Part shown: positions 26,268-35,056 of the stretch, piece by piece
Position numbering within the stretch: position 1 is the first letter of the stretch
How the letters are laid out: every line of letters begins with the position of its first letter
Assembly (NCBI RefSeq): GCF_000506985.1
Contig: NZ_KI650982.1
Coordinates: 1 to 64,000, forward strand
Direction: 5' to 3'
Length of the DNA: 64,000 bases
Origin: Advenella kashmirensis W13003
Lineage (GTDB): Bacteria; Pseudomonadota; Gammaproteobacteria; Burkholderiales; Burkholderiaceae_B
The notes under the pieces: generated by a model
What the model was told of the DNA's origin: nothing
The model's input: the letters and a program-made list of their open reading frames with translations, nothing else
The model's database searches: none
Position numbers and translations under genes: made by a program

Positions 26268-26997
26268 GTGTTTCTCCTAGGTTAAGAGCGTCCAATTGCT
26301 CGTATATGCCGCGCTTAAACATCAAAATGCGCTGTTTACTCATTACGAAAAAACTGTCGGATTGTGCAACCTCATCAAAGGTTAGATTTTGAGCAGTCAT
26401 GCTACGGATATCAACGCCAAAAGTATCGTTGGAACGATCTGGTATATCAACTATTCCGCAAATTAGGGCCTTGTTGCTTTTATAGACACCCATATCATGA
26501 AATTCCTGTACATTTTCGACCACTTGGCCTTGAAAATTGTTTAACCATACAACCGTTGAAGTTTTTAGCGATTTCAGTACTTTAGCAAGCGCGAGAATAG
26601 TATCGCCAAATGCTTGACCACCTTGTAGAGGAACATGGCAATAAACGGATATGCCCGTTTCTCGCAAAAATTCGACAACGCCGTTCTCGTTCAAGTAAGC
26701 AAGCAATGGAATGAAAGACGTTGATCCATTATCGACAATACCGATTCCTTCAGCAGAAATGAGCTTTTCTATTAAGGAATCAAACTGGCGGACATCAATT
26801 TCGCTTTTCTTATTCAGGATATTAACAAGATCCACATTCAAACTGGCAATCTGCTTGAAACTCCTATTGACGGGGTCAGTATCAAAGCAGTGCACCGAAT
26901 CAGCATCTTTTTCTAAATAGTACTGAGCAAGAATGGAGGAAATAAAAGTCTTACCAACCCCGCCCTTACCTTGAATAACGATATGTACGGTTTTCAT
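26230..26997 (-). CDS. traL: TraL/StbB-like ParA-family ATPase
   Basis: The 255-residue protein has a deviant Walker A, GKGGVGKT, at residues 10-17 and CFDTDPVN as the Walker A' region. It belongs to the StbB/TraL branch of ParA ATPases, found in transfer or stability operons of broad-host-range plasmids. A longer frame begins at 27051, but the ATG at 26997 has AAGGAAC and begins MKTVHIVIQGKG. It is the first gene of the leftward element, about 220 bases from the tRNA junction. No ParB gene follows. Confidence 0.75.
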   Translation of the reverse strand: MKTVHIVIQGKGGVGKTFISSILAQYYLEKDADSVHCFDTDPVNRSFKQIASLNVDLVNILNKKSEIDVRQFDSLIEKLISAEGIGIVDNGSTSFIPLLAYLNENGVVEFLRETGISVYCHVPLQGGQAFGDTILALAKVLKSLKTSTVVWLNNFQGQVVENVQEFHDMGVYKSNKALICGIVDIPDRSNDTFGVDIRSMTAQNLTFDEVAQSDSFFVMSKQRILMFKRGIYEQLDALNLGETHESRTVEKERQA

Positions 26998-27182
26998 ATA
27001 GTTCCTTGAAATGTTAGCGAATTTTTGTCGGAAAAGCTTATCGATAGGCACTATCCCGACTTAATGCACTGACGCCAGATGTCATCGAGAACTGTACTAT
27101 TGCGAAAAGTTGTTCCTAAGAAAATCAATACCTTACAGCCATTGCTTTTTAAAATTTATAGTACAAATGAGATCCCTTAACT

Positions 27183-27203
27183 ATTTGATTTTATTGATCA
27201 AAT
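27183..27203. repeat. Inverted repeat beside the attachment site
   Basis: ATTTGAT and ATCAAAT are exact 7-base arms separated by TTTATTG, 14 bases from the tRNA-derived sequence. It could be a recombinase or excisionase binding site. The surrounding stretch 26998-27217 holds no gene. Confidence 0.45.
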
Positions 27204-27216
27204 ATACATTAGAAGA

Positions 27217-27267
27217 ACTTGGCTACGAACCAAGGGGTCGTGGGTTCAAATCCTGCCGGGCGCGCCA
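27217..27267 (+). other. Attachment site: 3' part of tRNA-Arg(ACG)
   Basis: The sequence contains an anticodon stem-loop CTTGG-CTACGAA-CCAAG (27218-27234, anticodon ACG at 225-227), a T arm (GTTCAAATCC) and an acceptor strand CGGGCGC-G-CCA ending at 27267. This is typical of tRNA-Arg(ACG). The D arm and 5' acceptor strand are absent: upstream bases do not pair. This is the expected att duplicate left when an element integrates in a tRNA gene, with the full tRNA at the other, unseen end. Confidence 0.88.
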
Positions 27268-27275
27268 TTTTACTT

Positions 27276-27305
27276 AAGGTCTCCAAGCGGAGGCCTTTTG
27301 TTTTT
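27276..27305 (+). terminator. Terminator of the tRNA-Arg gene
   Basis: AAGGTCTCC-AAGC-GGAGGCCTT forms a strong 9-bp stem followed by TTGTTTTT, 9 bases after the tRNA CCA end. It marks original chromosomal sequence. From here to 27609 there is no supported gene. Confidence 0.85.
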
Positions 27306-27609
27306 GTGCGATAGAAATACAGCCGTTCAATACAATTAGAAAAATCTCGGGCTCTACGGCATAAATCAGTGGCTTCCGAGCACTCGTACATCCCCGGCAT
27401 GTAAATATTCCATTGTCAAAAGCAAGAAAACGGCTTGGTTTAACAGTGCATCCTACTTGGACCCGCGATTCATCCCAAAAACCACCACATGACCAAATAG
27501 TAAGAAAAAGCTAAGTTGCCGCATAGGTTGCCCAAAGACATAATTGTCGATTCGAAGCTTCGCGCATAGCACCGGAGCTGTATTTGACAATTTACAAGGA
27601 GACAACTTC

Positions 27610-28059
27610 ATGCTTCGAGTCGACTACCGAGACTTGATCGGTGGCGTATTGATCACGCTTGCCGGGGCAGGCGCCATGTACCACTCATTAACCACATTCT
27701 CCGTTGGCACGGCCGCCCGAATGGGACCCGGTTACTTCCCCGCCCTCGTCGGCGGTCTGTTGATGCTGTGCGGGCTCATGATACTGATCCCTGCCCTGCT
27801 GCGCGCGGGGCCTGTCCCAGCATTAGAATTAAGACCACTGCTCTGGATCAGCCTTTCGATGCTCGCATTCGCACTGCTGGTCCTTCCGTTTGGCCTTGTA
27901 CCCGCAATTATTGCGCTGACCGTCCTTGCGGGCGTCTCGGATTGCAAACTCTCCTGGAAGGGCTCGCTGATTCTCGCCGGGGTGCTCTCCTTCGGCGCGA
28001 CCCTGGTCTTCAAAGTCGGTCTGGGAGTCATCCTGCCGACCTTCGCATGGCCGTGGTAG
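27610..28059 (+). CDS. tctB: TctB, small membrane subunit of tripartite tricarboxylate transporter
   Basis: The 149-residue protein has four hydrophobic segments, the usual TctB layout: GGVLITLAGAGAMYH, YFPALVGGLLMLCGLMILI, LRPLLWISLSMLAFALLVL and the last third. MGPGYFPALVGG is the typical motif. With TctA it forms the secondary transporter driven by ion gradients. The ATG at 27610 has AAGGAGA upstream, and longer frames are rejected. No tctC gene precedes it. Confidence 0.9.
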   Translation: MLRVDYRDLIGGVLITLAGAGAMYHSLTTFSVGTAARMGPGYFPALVGGLLMLCGLMILIPALLRAGPVPALELRPLLWISLSMLAFALLVLPFGLVPAIIALTVLAGVSDCKLSWKGSLILAGVLSFGATLVFKVGLGVILPTFAWPW

Positions 28060-28071
28060 GAGAAGATAAAG

Positions 28072-29589
28072 ATGGAACTGTTTGACAATATCGTGCTCGG
28101 TCTGTCGACCGCGCTCGCCTGGAACAATCTTCTCTGGTGCATCATCGGCGTCTCGCTCGGCACGCTGATCGGCGTCATTCCGGGTGTCGGCACCCTGGCG
28201 ACAATGTCGCTCCTGTTTCCGATTACCTACGTCCTGGAACCGACCGCTGCGCTGATCATGCTGGCCGGCATATGGTATGGCAGTACCTACGGCGGGTCAA
28301 CAGCCTCGATCCTGTTGAATCTTCCGGGAACGCCGGCCAATGCCGTAACGTGTCTTGACGGTTTTCCGATGGCCAAACAGGGACGGGCTGGTGTCGCGCT
28401 GCTTATGACCACCGTCGCCTCATTCTTCGGGGCCACCGTTGGCATCCTCATGATGATGCTGTTCTCTCCGCTCGTCGCTGAAGTCGCGTTCAAGTTCGGT
28501 CCCGCAGAGTACTTTTCAATGATGGTACTGGGCCTGGTGGCGGCTTCTGTGGTGTCGTCCGGTTCGGCGATTAAAGGCATCACCATGGTCGTGGGCGGCG
28601 TGCTGCTGGGCATGGTCGGTACCGACGTCAATTCCGGCGTGGCACGCTTCGATTTGGGATTCCCCGAGCTACAGGATGGTGTACAGATCGTCGCCATTGC
28701 CATGGGCCTGTTCGGTGTCACCGAGATTATTGCCAGCATCAACCATGTGAAGGCGGCCGACCGTAAAATCGACGTATCGATGAAGGCCATGCTGCCAACC
28801 CGTGACGAGATGAAGCGTTCCTGGGGCCCAATGGCCCGCGGATCAGGCCTGGGCTCGTTCTTCGGCATATTGCCTGGCGTGGGCCCTACCGTAGCCGCCT
28901 TCATGGCGTATGCGCTCGAGAAACGTTCGTCGAAGACGCCCGAGCGCTTCGGCAAGGGTGCGATCGAGGGCATCATGGCGCCGGAATCGGCCAACAACGC
29001 CTCAGATCAGGCCTCCTTCATCCCGACAATGACACTTGGCATTCCCGGCAGCGTGACGATGGCATTGATCATCGGCGCACTGATGATCCACGGAATCCAG
29101 CCCGGACCTCAAATGCTGACCGAGCAGCCTGACATGTTCTGGGGCCTGGTGATGAGCTTCTGGATTGGCAATATCGTTCTGGTGATTCTGAACGTGCCGA
29201 TGATTGGTCTGTGGATCCGTGTGCTGACGATTCCGTATCACATCCTGTACCCGGCAATCATTATGTTCATCTGCATTGGCACCTATTCGGTCAACAACAA
29301 CGTCTTCGATGTGTATACAGTCCTCGTGTTCGGCGTTGGTGGCTATGTGCTGCGAGTACTCGACTTCCAGCCCGCTCCACTGCTGCTCGGCTATGTATTG
29401 GGCCCGATGCTCGAGGAAAATTTCCGGCGCGCCATGCTGCTCTCACGCGGCAGCATCCAGACTTTTATCGAGCGGCCGATCAGTATGTGGGTGCTGATTC
29501 TGACAGCAACTTTGCTTGTATGGGGTGTGTGGAGCAGCCTGCGCCATCGGTCGGTCGTGACTGCGGATCCATCCCCGGAGTCGGTTTGA
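28072..29589 (+). CDS. tctA: TctA, large membrane subunit of tripartite tricarboxylate transporter
   Basis: The 505-residue protein has about 11-12 membrane segments and the TctA signatures GVIPGVGTLATMSLLFP, YGGSTASILLNLPGTP and FGILPGVGPTVAAFMAY. It transports carboxylates delivered by a periplasmic TctC/Bug protein. It starts 12 bases after tctB with AGGAGA. Four TctC-like genes elsewhere in the window have no TctAB partner of their own and might use this one. Confidence 0.93.
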   Translation: MELFDNIVLGLSTALAWNNLLWCIIGVSLGTLIGVIPGVGTLATMSLLFPITYVLEPTAALIMLAGIWYGSTYGGSTASILLNLPGTPANAVTCLDGFPMAKQGRAGVALLMTTVASFFGATVGILMMMLFSPLVAEVAFKFGPAEYFSMMVLGLVAASVVSSGSAIKGITMVVGGVLLGMVGTDVNSGVARFDLGFPELQDGVQIVAIAMGLFGVTEIIASINHVKAADRKIDVSMKAMLPTRDEMKRSWGPMARGSGLGSFFGILPGVGPTVAAFMAYALEKRSSKTPERFGKGAIEGIMAPESANNASDQASFIPTMTLGIPGSVTMALIIGALMIHGIQPGPQMLTEQPDMFWGLVMSFWIGNIVLVILNVPMIGLWIRVLTIPYHILYPAIIMFICIGTYSVNNNVFDVYTVLVFGVGGYVLRVLDFQPAPLLLGYVLGPMLEENFRRAMLLSRGSIQTFIERPISMWVLILTATLLVWGVWSSLRHRSVVTADPSPESV

Positions 29590-29611
29590 TCCACACCGAA
29601 CAACCAGCGCG

Positions 29612-30982
29612 TTAATTGGGTGTTGAATCAATAGGCAGCGATACAATTACCCGCAATCCAGGGTGAGCATTAGAAAAAGAGAGCGATCCACCATGCAAGC
29701 TCACAATGCTCATTACGCTGGTTAAACCCAAACCATGCCCCTCCGAAGACGGGTCCGATCGATAAAAGTGCTTACCCAGATGTTCATACTCAGCGGCGGG
29801 CAAGCCAGGCCCGTCGTCCTCAATAGTAATGCGTCCAGTACGGCCATGCCTGACTACACTAACAACAACTTGATGGGTGGCATACTTAACCGCGTTGTCG
29901 AGCAGATTGGCAAGCGCGCTGGCCAGCAGATTCACATCGCCATAAACCGTAACGTTATCCAGGTTTGCACGGTATAACGAAATGCCTTTCTCATCCGCGA
30001 ACGCCTCATGTATCTCCACCACATCGGAAACGATCACGTCCAGCTCGCAGGGCTTGAACGAACGACGCTGTATGCCTGCCTCCATCTCGGCAATTTGCAA
30101 GAGTTTTTCCAGCAACACGTTGAGGCCTTCGATGCTCTCGATTGCGTTATGGTTGGCCTGCTGCACTTCGGTCATGGATACGCCCGGCCGTTGCGCCGCT
30201 CGCAATGCACCCATTATGCGCGTCAGCGGCGTGCGAAGATTATGTGCAATCGTATCCGAAATGTGCCTGGCGCTTTTCATCAACAGTTCAATTCTGTCTA
30301 ACATCGTGTTGATGTCACGATTGAGCAGTGTGAACTCGTCTTCACCCGTGGGTGCCGAGATGCGTTTGGACAGTTTGCCTGCCCCGATTTGCTGCGTGGT
30401 TCTTCGAATATGGCTCACGCGGTACGCCAATTCCCTTCTGAATATATATGTTCCAAGAAGTACCAGGAGCACAGACAAAACAATGGCTGCCGCCGTCGCA
30501 CGCCCAATTAATGAGGTGATCTCGCCTATCTCACTTGAGTCTTGCCCGACAACTAATAGTCCGCCGTCGGACAGGGTTTGGATTTGAAGCTGGCCACGCG
30601 TTGGAGTGCCATCTTGAATAACCTGAGCGTCAAACATTTGCGTATTGTTTGAATTGAATTTCGAGGATATGGCAAGATTTCCGGCCAGCTTTTGACCATC
30701 CTTATCCAAAAGCAGGTAGATCTCCCGGTCAGAGTCGATGCGATCCGAAAGCGTCAGTTCAATAGCAGAGATAAGCGCATCACGGCCGCCATCCTCAAAA
30801 GTCGCTGCCAACCGTTGTGCCGTCGCTGTTATTTGTCTTGTGTACCCGGTTCGCAGGGCTCCGCTGAATTGAACGTATATGAATACGATCAATATCGACG
30901 TTGAAAAAAAGGCTAACAAGCCGTAATTCAACGTCAGCCGAAAAGAAATGGAAGTCCACAGGCGCCTGAAAAAATGCGTCAT
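29612..30982 (-). CDS. Sensor histidine kinase
   Basis: The 456-residue kinase has two membrane segments (about 18-38 and 163-181) around a 120-residue periplasmic sensor. HAMP and HisKA domains follow, with the phospho-acceptor H247 in IAHNLRTPL. The ATPase domain has NLLDNAVKYA and DDGPGLP. The residue after the active His is Asn; Asp or Glu is usual there. Its ATG overlaps the regulator stop by 4 bases, so the two form a pair. It converges with tctBA, so a role in controlling that transporter is possible, as for TctD/TctE. Confidence 0.88.
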   Translation of the reverse strand: MTHFFRRLWTSISFRLTLNYGLLAFFSTSILIVFIYVQFSGALRTGYTRQITATAQRLAATFEDGGRDALISAIELTLSDRIDSDREIYLLLDKDGQKLAGNLAISSKFNSNNTQMFDAQVIQDGTPTRGQLQIQTLSDGGLLVVGQDSSEIGEITSLIGRATAAAIVLSVLLVLLGTYIFRRELAYRVSHIRRTTQQIGAGKLSKRISAPTGEDEFTLLNRDINTMLDRIELLMKSARHISDTIAHNLRTPLTRIMGALRAAQRPGVSMTEVQQANHNAIESIEGLNVLLEKLLQIAEMEAGIQRRSFKPCELDVIVSDVVEIHEAFADEKGISLYRANLDNVTVYGDVNLLASALANLLDNAVKYATHQVVVSVVRHGRTGRITIEDDGPGLPAAEYEHLGKHFYRSDPSSEGHGLGLTSVMSIVSLHGGSLSFSNAHPGLRVIVSLPIDSTPN

Positions 30983-31689
30983 TCTTCTGCGGACTCCGAA
31001 GTGGATTCCTGACGATCAGAGAGGGTATATCCCACACCGCGTATAGTGTGGATCAACGGCGTTGTGGAAATGAAATCAATTTTACGGCGCAGCCTGCTAA
31101 CCTGCACATCAATCACATTCGATTGAGGGTCAAAGCTGTATCCCCAAATTGTCTCAAGTAACATTGTTCGTGTCACGATTCTGTGAGCGTTAAGCATCAG
31201 ATACATCAATAAACGGAATTCTTGCGGCTGTAATGAAATCGTTCGTTCAGCTCGTTGTACTTTCTGCGTAGCGACATTAATGGTCAAATCCGCAATGCGA
31301 AGTTGTTTAACGTCCAGATCGGGCCGCGTTCGTCTGATTAACGCATCCAGTCGGGCGACCAGTTCAGAAAACGAAAATGGTTTGACCAGATAGTCATCAC
31401 CACCGGCCCTTAAACCATCAACCCGATCGTCGACGGCCGACAGCGCACTCAGTACCAGGACCGGCGTCTTTTTTCCCACTACCCGCAGGGCAGACAGTAT
31501 GGCAAGGCCATCGACATGATTGGGCAATATGCGGTCCAAAATGATAATGTCCCATTTGTCCTTCATCGCATTTTCAAGCCCACTGGCTCCATCCCCGCAA
31601 ACACTGACCAGATGCCCAAGCTCCGTCAGGCCATTGGCAAGATAACGAGCGTTATCCCGATCATCCTCTATAATAAGACACTGCCACAT
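30979..31689 (-). CDS. OmpR-family response regulator
   Basis: The 236-residue protein has a receiver domain (acidic pair E8-D9-D10, phospho-acceptor D52 in IIILDRILP, conserved Lys in YLVKPFSF) and a C-terminal winged helix. The latter has NVIDVQVSRLRRKID and IHTIRGVGYTL. It pairs with the overlapping sensor kinase gene. An in-frame GTG four codons upstream is possible. The ATG at 31689 follows GGAA. Confidence 0.9.
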   Translation of the reverse strand: MWQCLIIEDDRDNARYLANGLTELGHLVSVCGDGASGLENAMKDKWDIIILDRILPNHVDGLAILSALRVVGKKTPVLVLSALSAVDDRVDGLRAGGDDYLVKPFSFSELVARLDALIRRTRPDLDVKQLRIADLTINVATQKVQRAERTISLQPQEFRLLMYLMLNAHRIVTRTMLLETIWGYSFDPQSNVIDVQVSRLRRKIDFISTTPLIHTIRGVGYTLSDRQESTSESAEE

Positions 31690-31701
31690 ATCTGTTTCCA
31701 C

Positions 31702-32152
31702 GCGAAATGAGTATGAGGCGAGCGCCTCCTGATTGATTATTAGCAGGCGTGCTTCCTGGACATCATGCCCTGTTCATGCTGCTTTCAAAAACCATATCAC
31801 CAAGTATCGATCGACTCAAGACGTGAGTGCTGCGGCGATCATGTTTGCCTGTTGTACTTTTTTTGATCACGTGCCTGCCGGATTCTCCGGTATCGAATCA
31901 TTATGTATGAGTAATCCAGTAATGTATGCTGCCTCATCGGGCAGTACCGGCCGCCTCTTCGGACCGGGGCAAGCCATAGCCAGGCCAGACTTTGTGGCAT
32001 CTATCCACCCGTATCATGACCAAATGGTAAGGCTATCGTAATACGTTCTGGCGGCGGACGGCGCAAACAATCTGGCGCCCCCATGTCAAGATCTTTTGAG
32101 CGAAACGCCGTCGACAGCCATAACCGATGGGCATTTTATTCCTGCCCAATCA
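31702..32152. other. Gene-free interval
   Basis: No frame here resembles a known protein, and none has a good ribosome site. It probably contains the promoter of the two-component pair (near 31700-31760) and the space after the peroxidase gene. Confidence 0.5.
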
Positions 32153-33133
32153 TTAACCGGCTGTACGGTCGGACCCGTCAGCCATAGCCCTGTCTGCCTG
32201 AACATCATCCAGAAACGTGGCGGTCGGAATAAAAAACAGCGTGCCCGTGATCGCGCGGCTGAAATCCAGCAATCTGTCGTAATTGCCGGGTGGGTTGCCG
32301 ATAAACATATTTTCCAGCATCCGCTCTATACGGCGAGGCGAGCGTGCGTAGCCGATAAAGTACGTCCCGAACTCGCCCTTGCCGACCTGGCCGAATGGCA
32401 TATTGTCGCGAACGATTTCAAGCTGTTCGCCATTTTCCTCAATGTTTGTCAGTACATTGTGGGCGTATGTACGTTTGGCCGAGTCTTGCAGTTCGATATC
32501 CGATAGTTTTTTCCGGCCGATGATATTTTCCTGTTCTTCGACAGGCACCTGGTTCCACGCTTTGAGATCATGAAGGTACTTTTGTATGACGACGTAACTG
32601 CCGCCGGCAAACGTCACGTCTTCCTGCCCAATAATCGTGGCGTCTATCGCTCCCTGGTCTACCGGGTTTTCGGTGCCATCGACGAAACCGATCAGATCGC
32701 GATTATCGAAATATTTGAATCCATGCACCTCGTCGACAACGACAATATGACCATCGAGCCGTGACATAATATGGGTGGCCAGTTCAAAGCACTGATCCAT
32801 GCCTGCTGCACGAATATGAAAAACAATATCCCCTGGCGTCGACACCGCATGGTGGCGGCCCCGTATTTCACGAAAGGGATGCAAATCCAGGGGCCGGGGT
32901 GATCCGAAAAGGCGATCCCAGGCATCGGAGCCGAATCCGGTGACACAGGACAACTCGCCCTCCAGATCCCGGAAGGCAACCGCCTTGACGATACCCGACA
33001 GATCGGCACATAGGGATTTGACGGCGCTTTCGCTCCCGGCTCCTGCATTGATAGTCGCCACGATAAATATCGCTGCGCGTGAGAGCCTTGCTACAACAGG
33101 CTGGGAAATATCTGAAGGTACACCTGTGTCCAT
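32153..33133 (-). CDS. DyP-type heme peroxidase
   Basis: The 326-residue protein belongs to the dye-decolorizing peroxidase family (YfeX-like branch). The GxxDG motif is GFVDGTENP (149-157) with catalytic Asp152, and H225 in TYAHNVLTN is the likely heme ligand. No Tat signal is visible, so a cytoplasmic enzyme is expected. YfeX-like proteins oxidise porphyrins and other substrates. It stands alone between the two-component genes and a LysR remnant. Confidence 0.9.
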   Translation of the reverse strand: MDTGVPSDISQPVVARLSRAAIFIVATINAGAGSESAVKSLCADLSGIVKAVAFRDLEGELSCVTGFGSDAWDRLFGSPRPLDLHPFREIRGRHHAVSTPGDIVFHIRAAGMDQCFELATHIMSRLDGHIVVVDEVHGFKYFDNRDLIGFVDGTENPVDQGAIDATIIGQEDVTFAGGSYVVIQKYLHDLKAWNQVPVEEQENIIGRKKLSDIELQDSAKRTYAHNVLTNIEENGEQLEIVRDNMPFGQVGKGEFGTYFIGYARSPRRIERMLENMFIGNPPGNYDRLLDFSRAITGTLFFIPTATFLDDVQADRAMADGSDRTAG

Positions 33134-33256
33134 GAAAAATCCGTTCGCCGTGCTTTAGTTGAATGTGAAAATATACTTCATCGTAATGTCGCTTAGAGCG
33201 AAATTGCCATCCACCCCAAAAATTGGTGCCGGAATCCGTCGAAAGACGCATTGTTT

Positions 33257-33318
33257 CCATAAGCTCACAAAGCACTACCCTGCCAGCTTCGGTCGCTCGC
33301 GTTACAGGGTAAGCGGTA
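33257..33318 (-). pseudogene. Remnant of a LysR-type regulator 3' end
   Basis: These 62 bases match 50776-50837, the end of the LysR gene at 50762, at 58 positions. Both encode AYPVTRATEAxRxVLCELM. Here only about 23 codons are left; neither the rest of the effector domain nor the HTH is present. It is a relic of a former LysR gene or a duplicated end, between the peroxidase and a small membrane protein. No other gene is supported in 33134-33420. Confidence 0.8.
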
Positions 33319-33420
33319 AGCATCGCTGTTCATATCGCCATACGTGGGTGAATCGACGGAGAATCGCCAAAATCGTCGTAACATACATATTTTGGCGTGA
33401 TTTCGCCGATGGAGTATTGA

Positions 33421-33624
33421 ATGACAAGTTTGGCCAGTGGCATCATACTGGTGATCGCATTTGTGATAGCGTTGATTCTTTCCCGCCTTGTTGTAAAAAA
33501 GCGTGCTGCCAATACCGCCCGGCAGAAACAATTGCGTGATGAACAAATAAGGCGAGACATGCCGCCCCCTGTCCCATCACTGAATAAAAGCAAACGGCGG
33601 CGACAAGAGCGCGCGAAGCGCTGA
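33421..33624 (+). CDS. Small membrane protein with basic tail (67 aa)
   Basis: The 67-residue protein has one N-terminal membrane segment (GIILVIAFVIALILSRLVV, 7-25) and a strongly basic C-terminus (NKSKRRRQERAKR). The ATG follows GGAG at a good distance. I recognise no family. It may be an inner-membrane protein with a cytoplasmic tail. Confidence 0.5.
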   Translation: MTSLASGIILVIAFVIALILSRLVVKKRAANTARQKQLRDEQIRRDMPPPVPSLNKSKRRRQERAKR

Positions 33625-33723
33625 TGCTTCGCTAGTCTGTCGAATGTCTCCCCTATCGTATATGTCGAAGCGCCTCACGATGTTTACTTATACAAAAAAA
33701 AATTGGCACTGGCAGTGCTCATA

Positions 33724-33906
33724 TCAAAACCGCCGCCGAATGTAGTACCCCACGACGCCAATCGGCACGACCAGCAGAATCCACGCCAGCACGCGCCAGA
33801 CTATCCGGTCTCCCAGCAGCGCGCATGCCAGACCGATGCCCAGCAGCACGTTCAGAAAGAGTGGCGCACCCCACCGCGACGGCTGGCTCTTTTTACTCAT
33901 TGGCAT
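33724..33906 (-). CDS. Small membrane protein of the siderophore uptake cluster
   Basis: This product of about 60 residues starts MPMSKKSQPSRW and has two hydrophobic segments (APLFLNVLLGIGLACALLG and VLAWILLVVPIGVVGYYI). GGGAGG lies just upstream, overlapping the end of the PepSY gene. The ATG codons overlap or directly follow that gene's TAA, so it is translationally coupled to it. Small membrane proteins commonly follow PepSY proteins in iron-uptake operons. Confidence 0.6.
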   Translation of the reverse strand: MPMSKKSQPSRWGAPLFLNVLLGIGLACALLGDRIVWRVLAWILLVVPIGVVGYYIRRRF

Positions 33907-33908
33907 CA

Positions 33909-35042
33909 TTAACCTCCCGTGGACTCCGCATTCTCGCGCAACACCCACAAATGCGCACGCATTGCACCCCGGCGCGCCCACCACAAATACAGGCCGCTGA
34001 GCAGCACCACAATACAAATCAGATCCAGAACGATCCAGATCAGCTTCATGGGCATGCCACCATAATCTCCAAAGTGTAAAGGCTGGGACACCAGTAGCGT
34101 ACTCAGATACCAGGGTAGCGGCTGTGCCGCCACCAGTTTCGCACTTTGTGCGTCGACCATGACCGGCTCAAGTAATCGTGACGTCAAGTTGGTATCGCCG
34201 TGCATGAACACCATGAAATGCTGAGGCGTACTGAAACGGCTGCCCGGAAAGCCGAGAAACGATACCTTCATGTCAGGTGCGGCACGCTGTGCAGTCTCCA
34301 ACGCTTGTTGTGCCGAGCCGCGAGCCGGCGCTGCGTCGCGCCAGTGCGCAATCATGGTCGAGAGTTCGGTTTTCTGCCAATGCTCCAGCATGGGCAGAGC
34401 CAGTGTATTGACCACGCCGGTAGCGCCCACGACCAGCAACCAGCACGTGATTGCAATACCCAGCAAGTTGTGCAAGTCCAGCCATTTTATGCGCCTCGCC
34501 TTGCCCTTGCGGATCATGCCAAATGATTTACCCCGCATGAAGATCCCGTAGACGACAACACCCGAGATGACGGACAGGACAAAAAGCAGCCCCATGAAAC
34601 CGACGAAGAGCGTACCCGGCAGTCCCGCAAACAACTCGACGTGCAGCTTGCGGATCAGCAGCATCAATCCGTTTTCCTGGTCAATGTCATGAATCATTTT
34701 TCCTGTACGTGCATCATATTTATAAACCGCCGTGGCCTGCGCCGAATCCGGCGTTTTACCCAGCGAGACGAACCAGGCCGGAGAATCGTCACTTGCAGAA
34801 ATAAAACGTATGGCTTCACCGGGTCTGCGGGCAAGTGCATCGGCAGCAAGCTGATCAATGCCGACATGCCGGGTGACGCCTGGCAAATCCGATGGTTCGA
34901 CAGTCGTGCCTGACCATACGCCGATTTCCTCTTTCAGGACCAGTGGCAGGCCGCTCAGACATAATATCAGCAGGAACACGGTACAGACCAGGCTGGTCCA
35001 GCGGTGAATGCGGTACCAGAAAACGAAGTGATGTGAGCGCAT
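33909..35042 (-). CDS. PepSY-associated membrane protein (siderophore reductase-like)
   Basis: The 377-residue protein starts MRSHHFVFWYRIHRWTSLV, typical of PiuB/FsrB-like PepSY_TM proteins. Four membrane segments are seen (about 12-35, 150-172, 200-222 and 340-362) with conserved His residues that may bind heme. Family members act in the inner membrane in ferric-siderophore reduction or heme-related electron transfer. The start at 35042 lies 14 bases after the receptor stop; the longer frame overlaps the receptor gene. Confidence 0.83.
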   Translation of the reverse strand: MRSHHFVFWYRIHRWTSLVCTVFLLILCLSGLPLVLKEEIGVWSGTTVEPSDLPGVTRHVGIDQLAADALARRPGEAIRFISASDDSPAWFVSLGKTPDSAQATAVYKYDARTGKMIHDIDQENGLMLLIRKLHVELFAGLPGTLFVGFMGLLFVLSVISGVVVYGIFMRGKSFGMIRKGKARRIKWLDLHNLLGIAITCWLLVVGATGVVNTLALPMLEHWQKTELSTMIAHWRDAAPARGSAQQALETAQRAAPDMKVSFLGFPGSRFSTPQHFMVFMHGDTNLTSRLLEPVMVDAQSAKLVAAQPLPWYLSTLLVSQPLHFGDYGGMPMKLIWIVLDLICIVVLLSGLYLWWARRGAMRAHLWVLRENAESTGG

Positions 35043-35056
35043 CCCGAAATTCTCCG

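Noticed and set aside
27209-27400. 63-codon minus-strand frame ending ARPAGFEPTTPWFV
   Set aside because: It is an antisense reading of the tRNA-Arg 3' end, a common false gene.
31733-32041. 102-codon plus-strand frame
   Set aside because: No family resemblance, no ribosome site and poor coding character.
33330-33593. 87-codon minus-strand frame opposite the small membrane protein
   Set aside because: It resembles nothing, and the plus-strand frame has a good ribosome site and a typical membrane segment.
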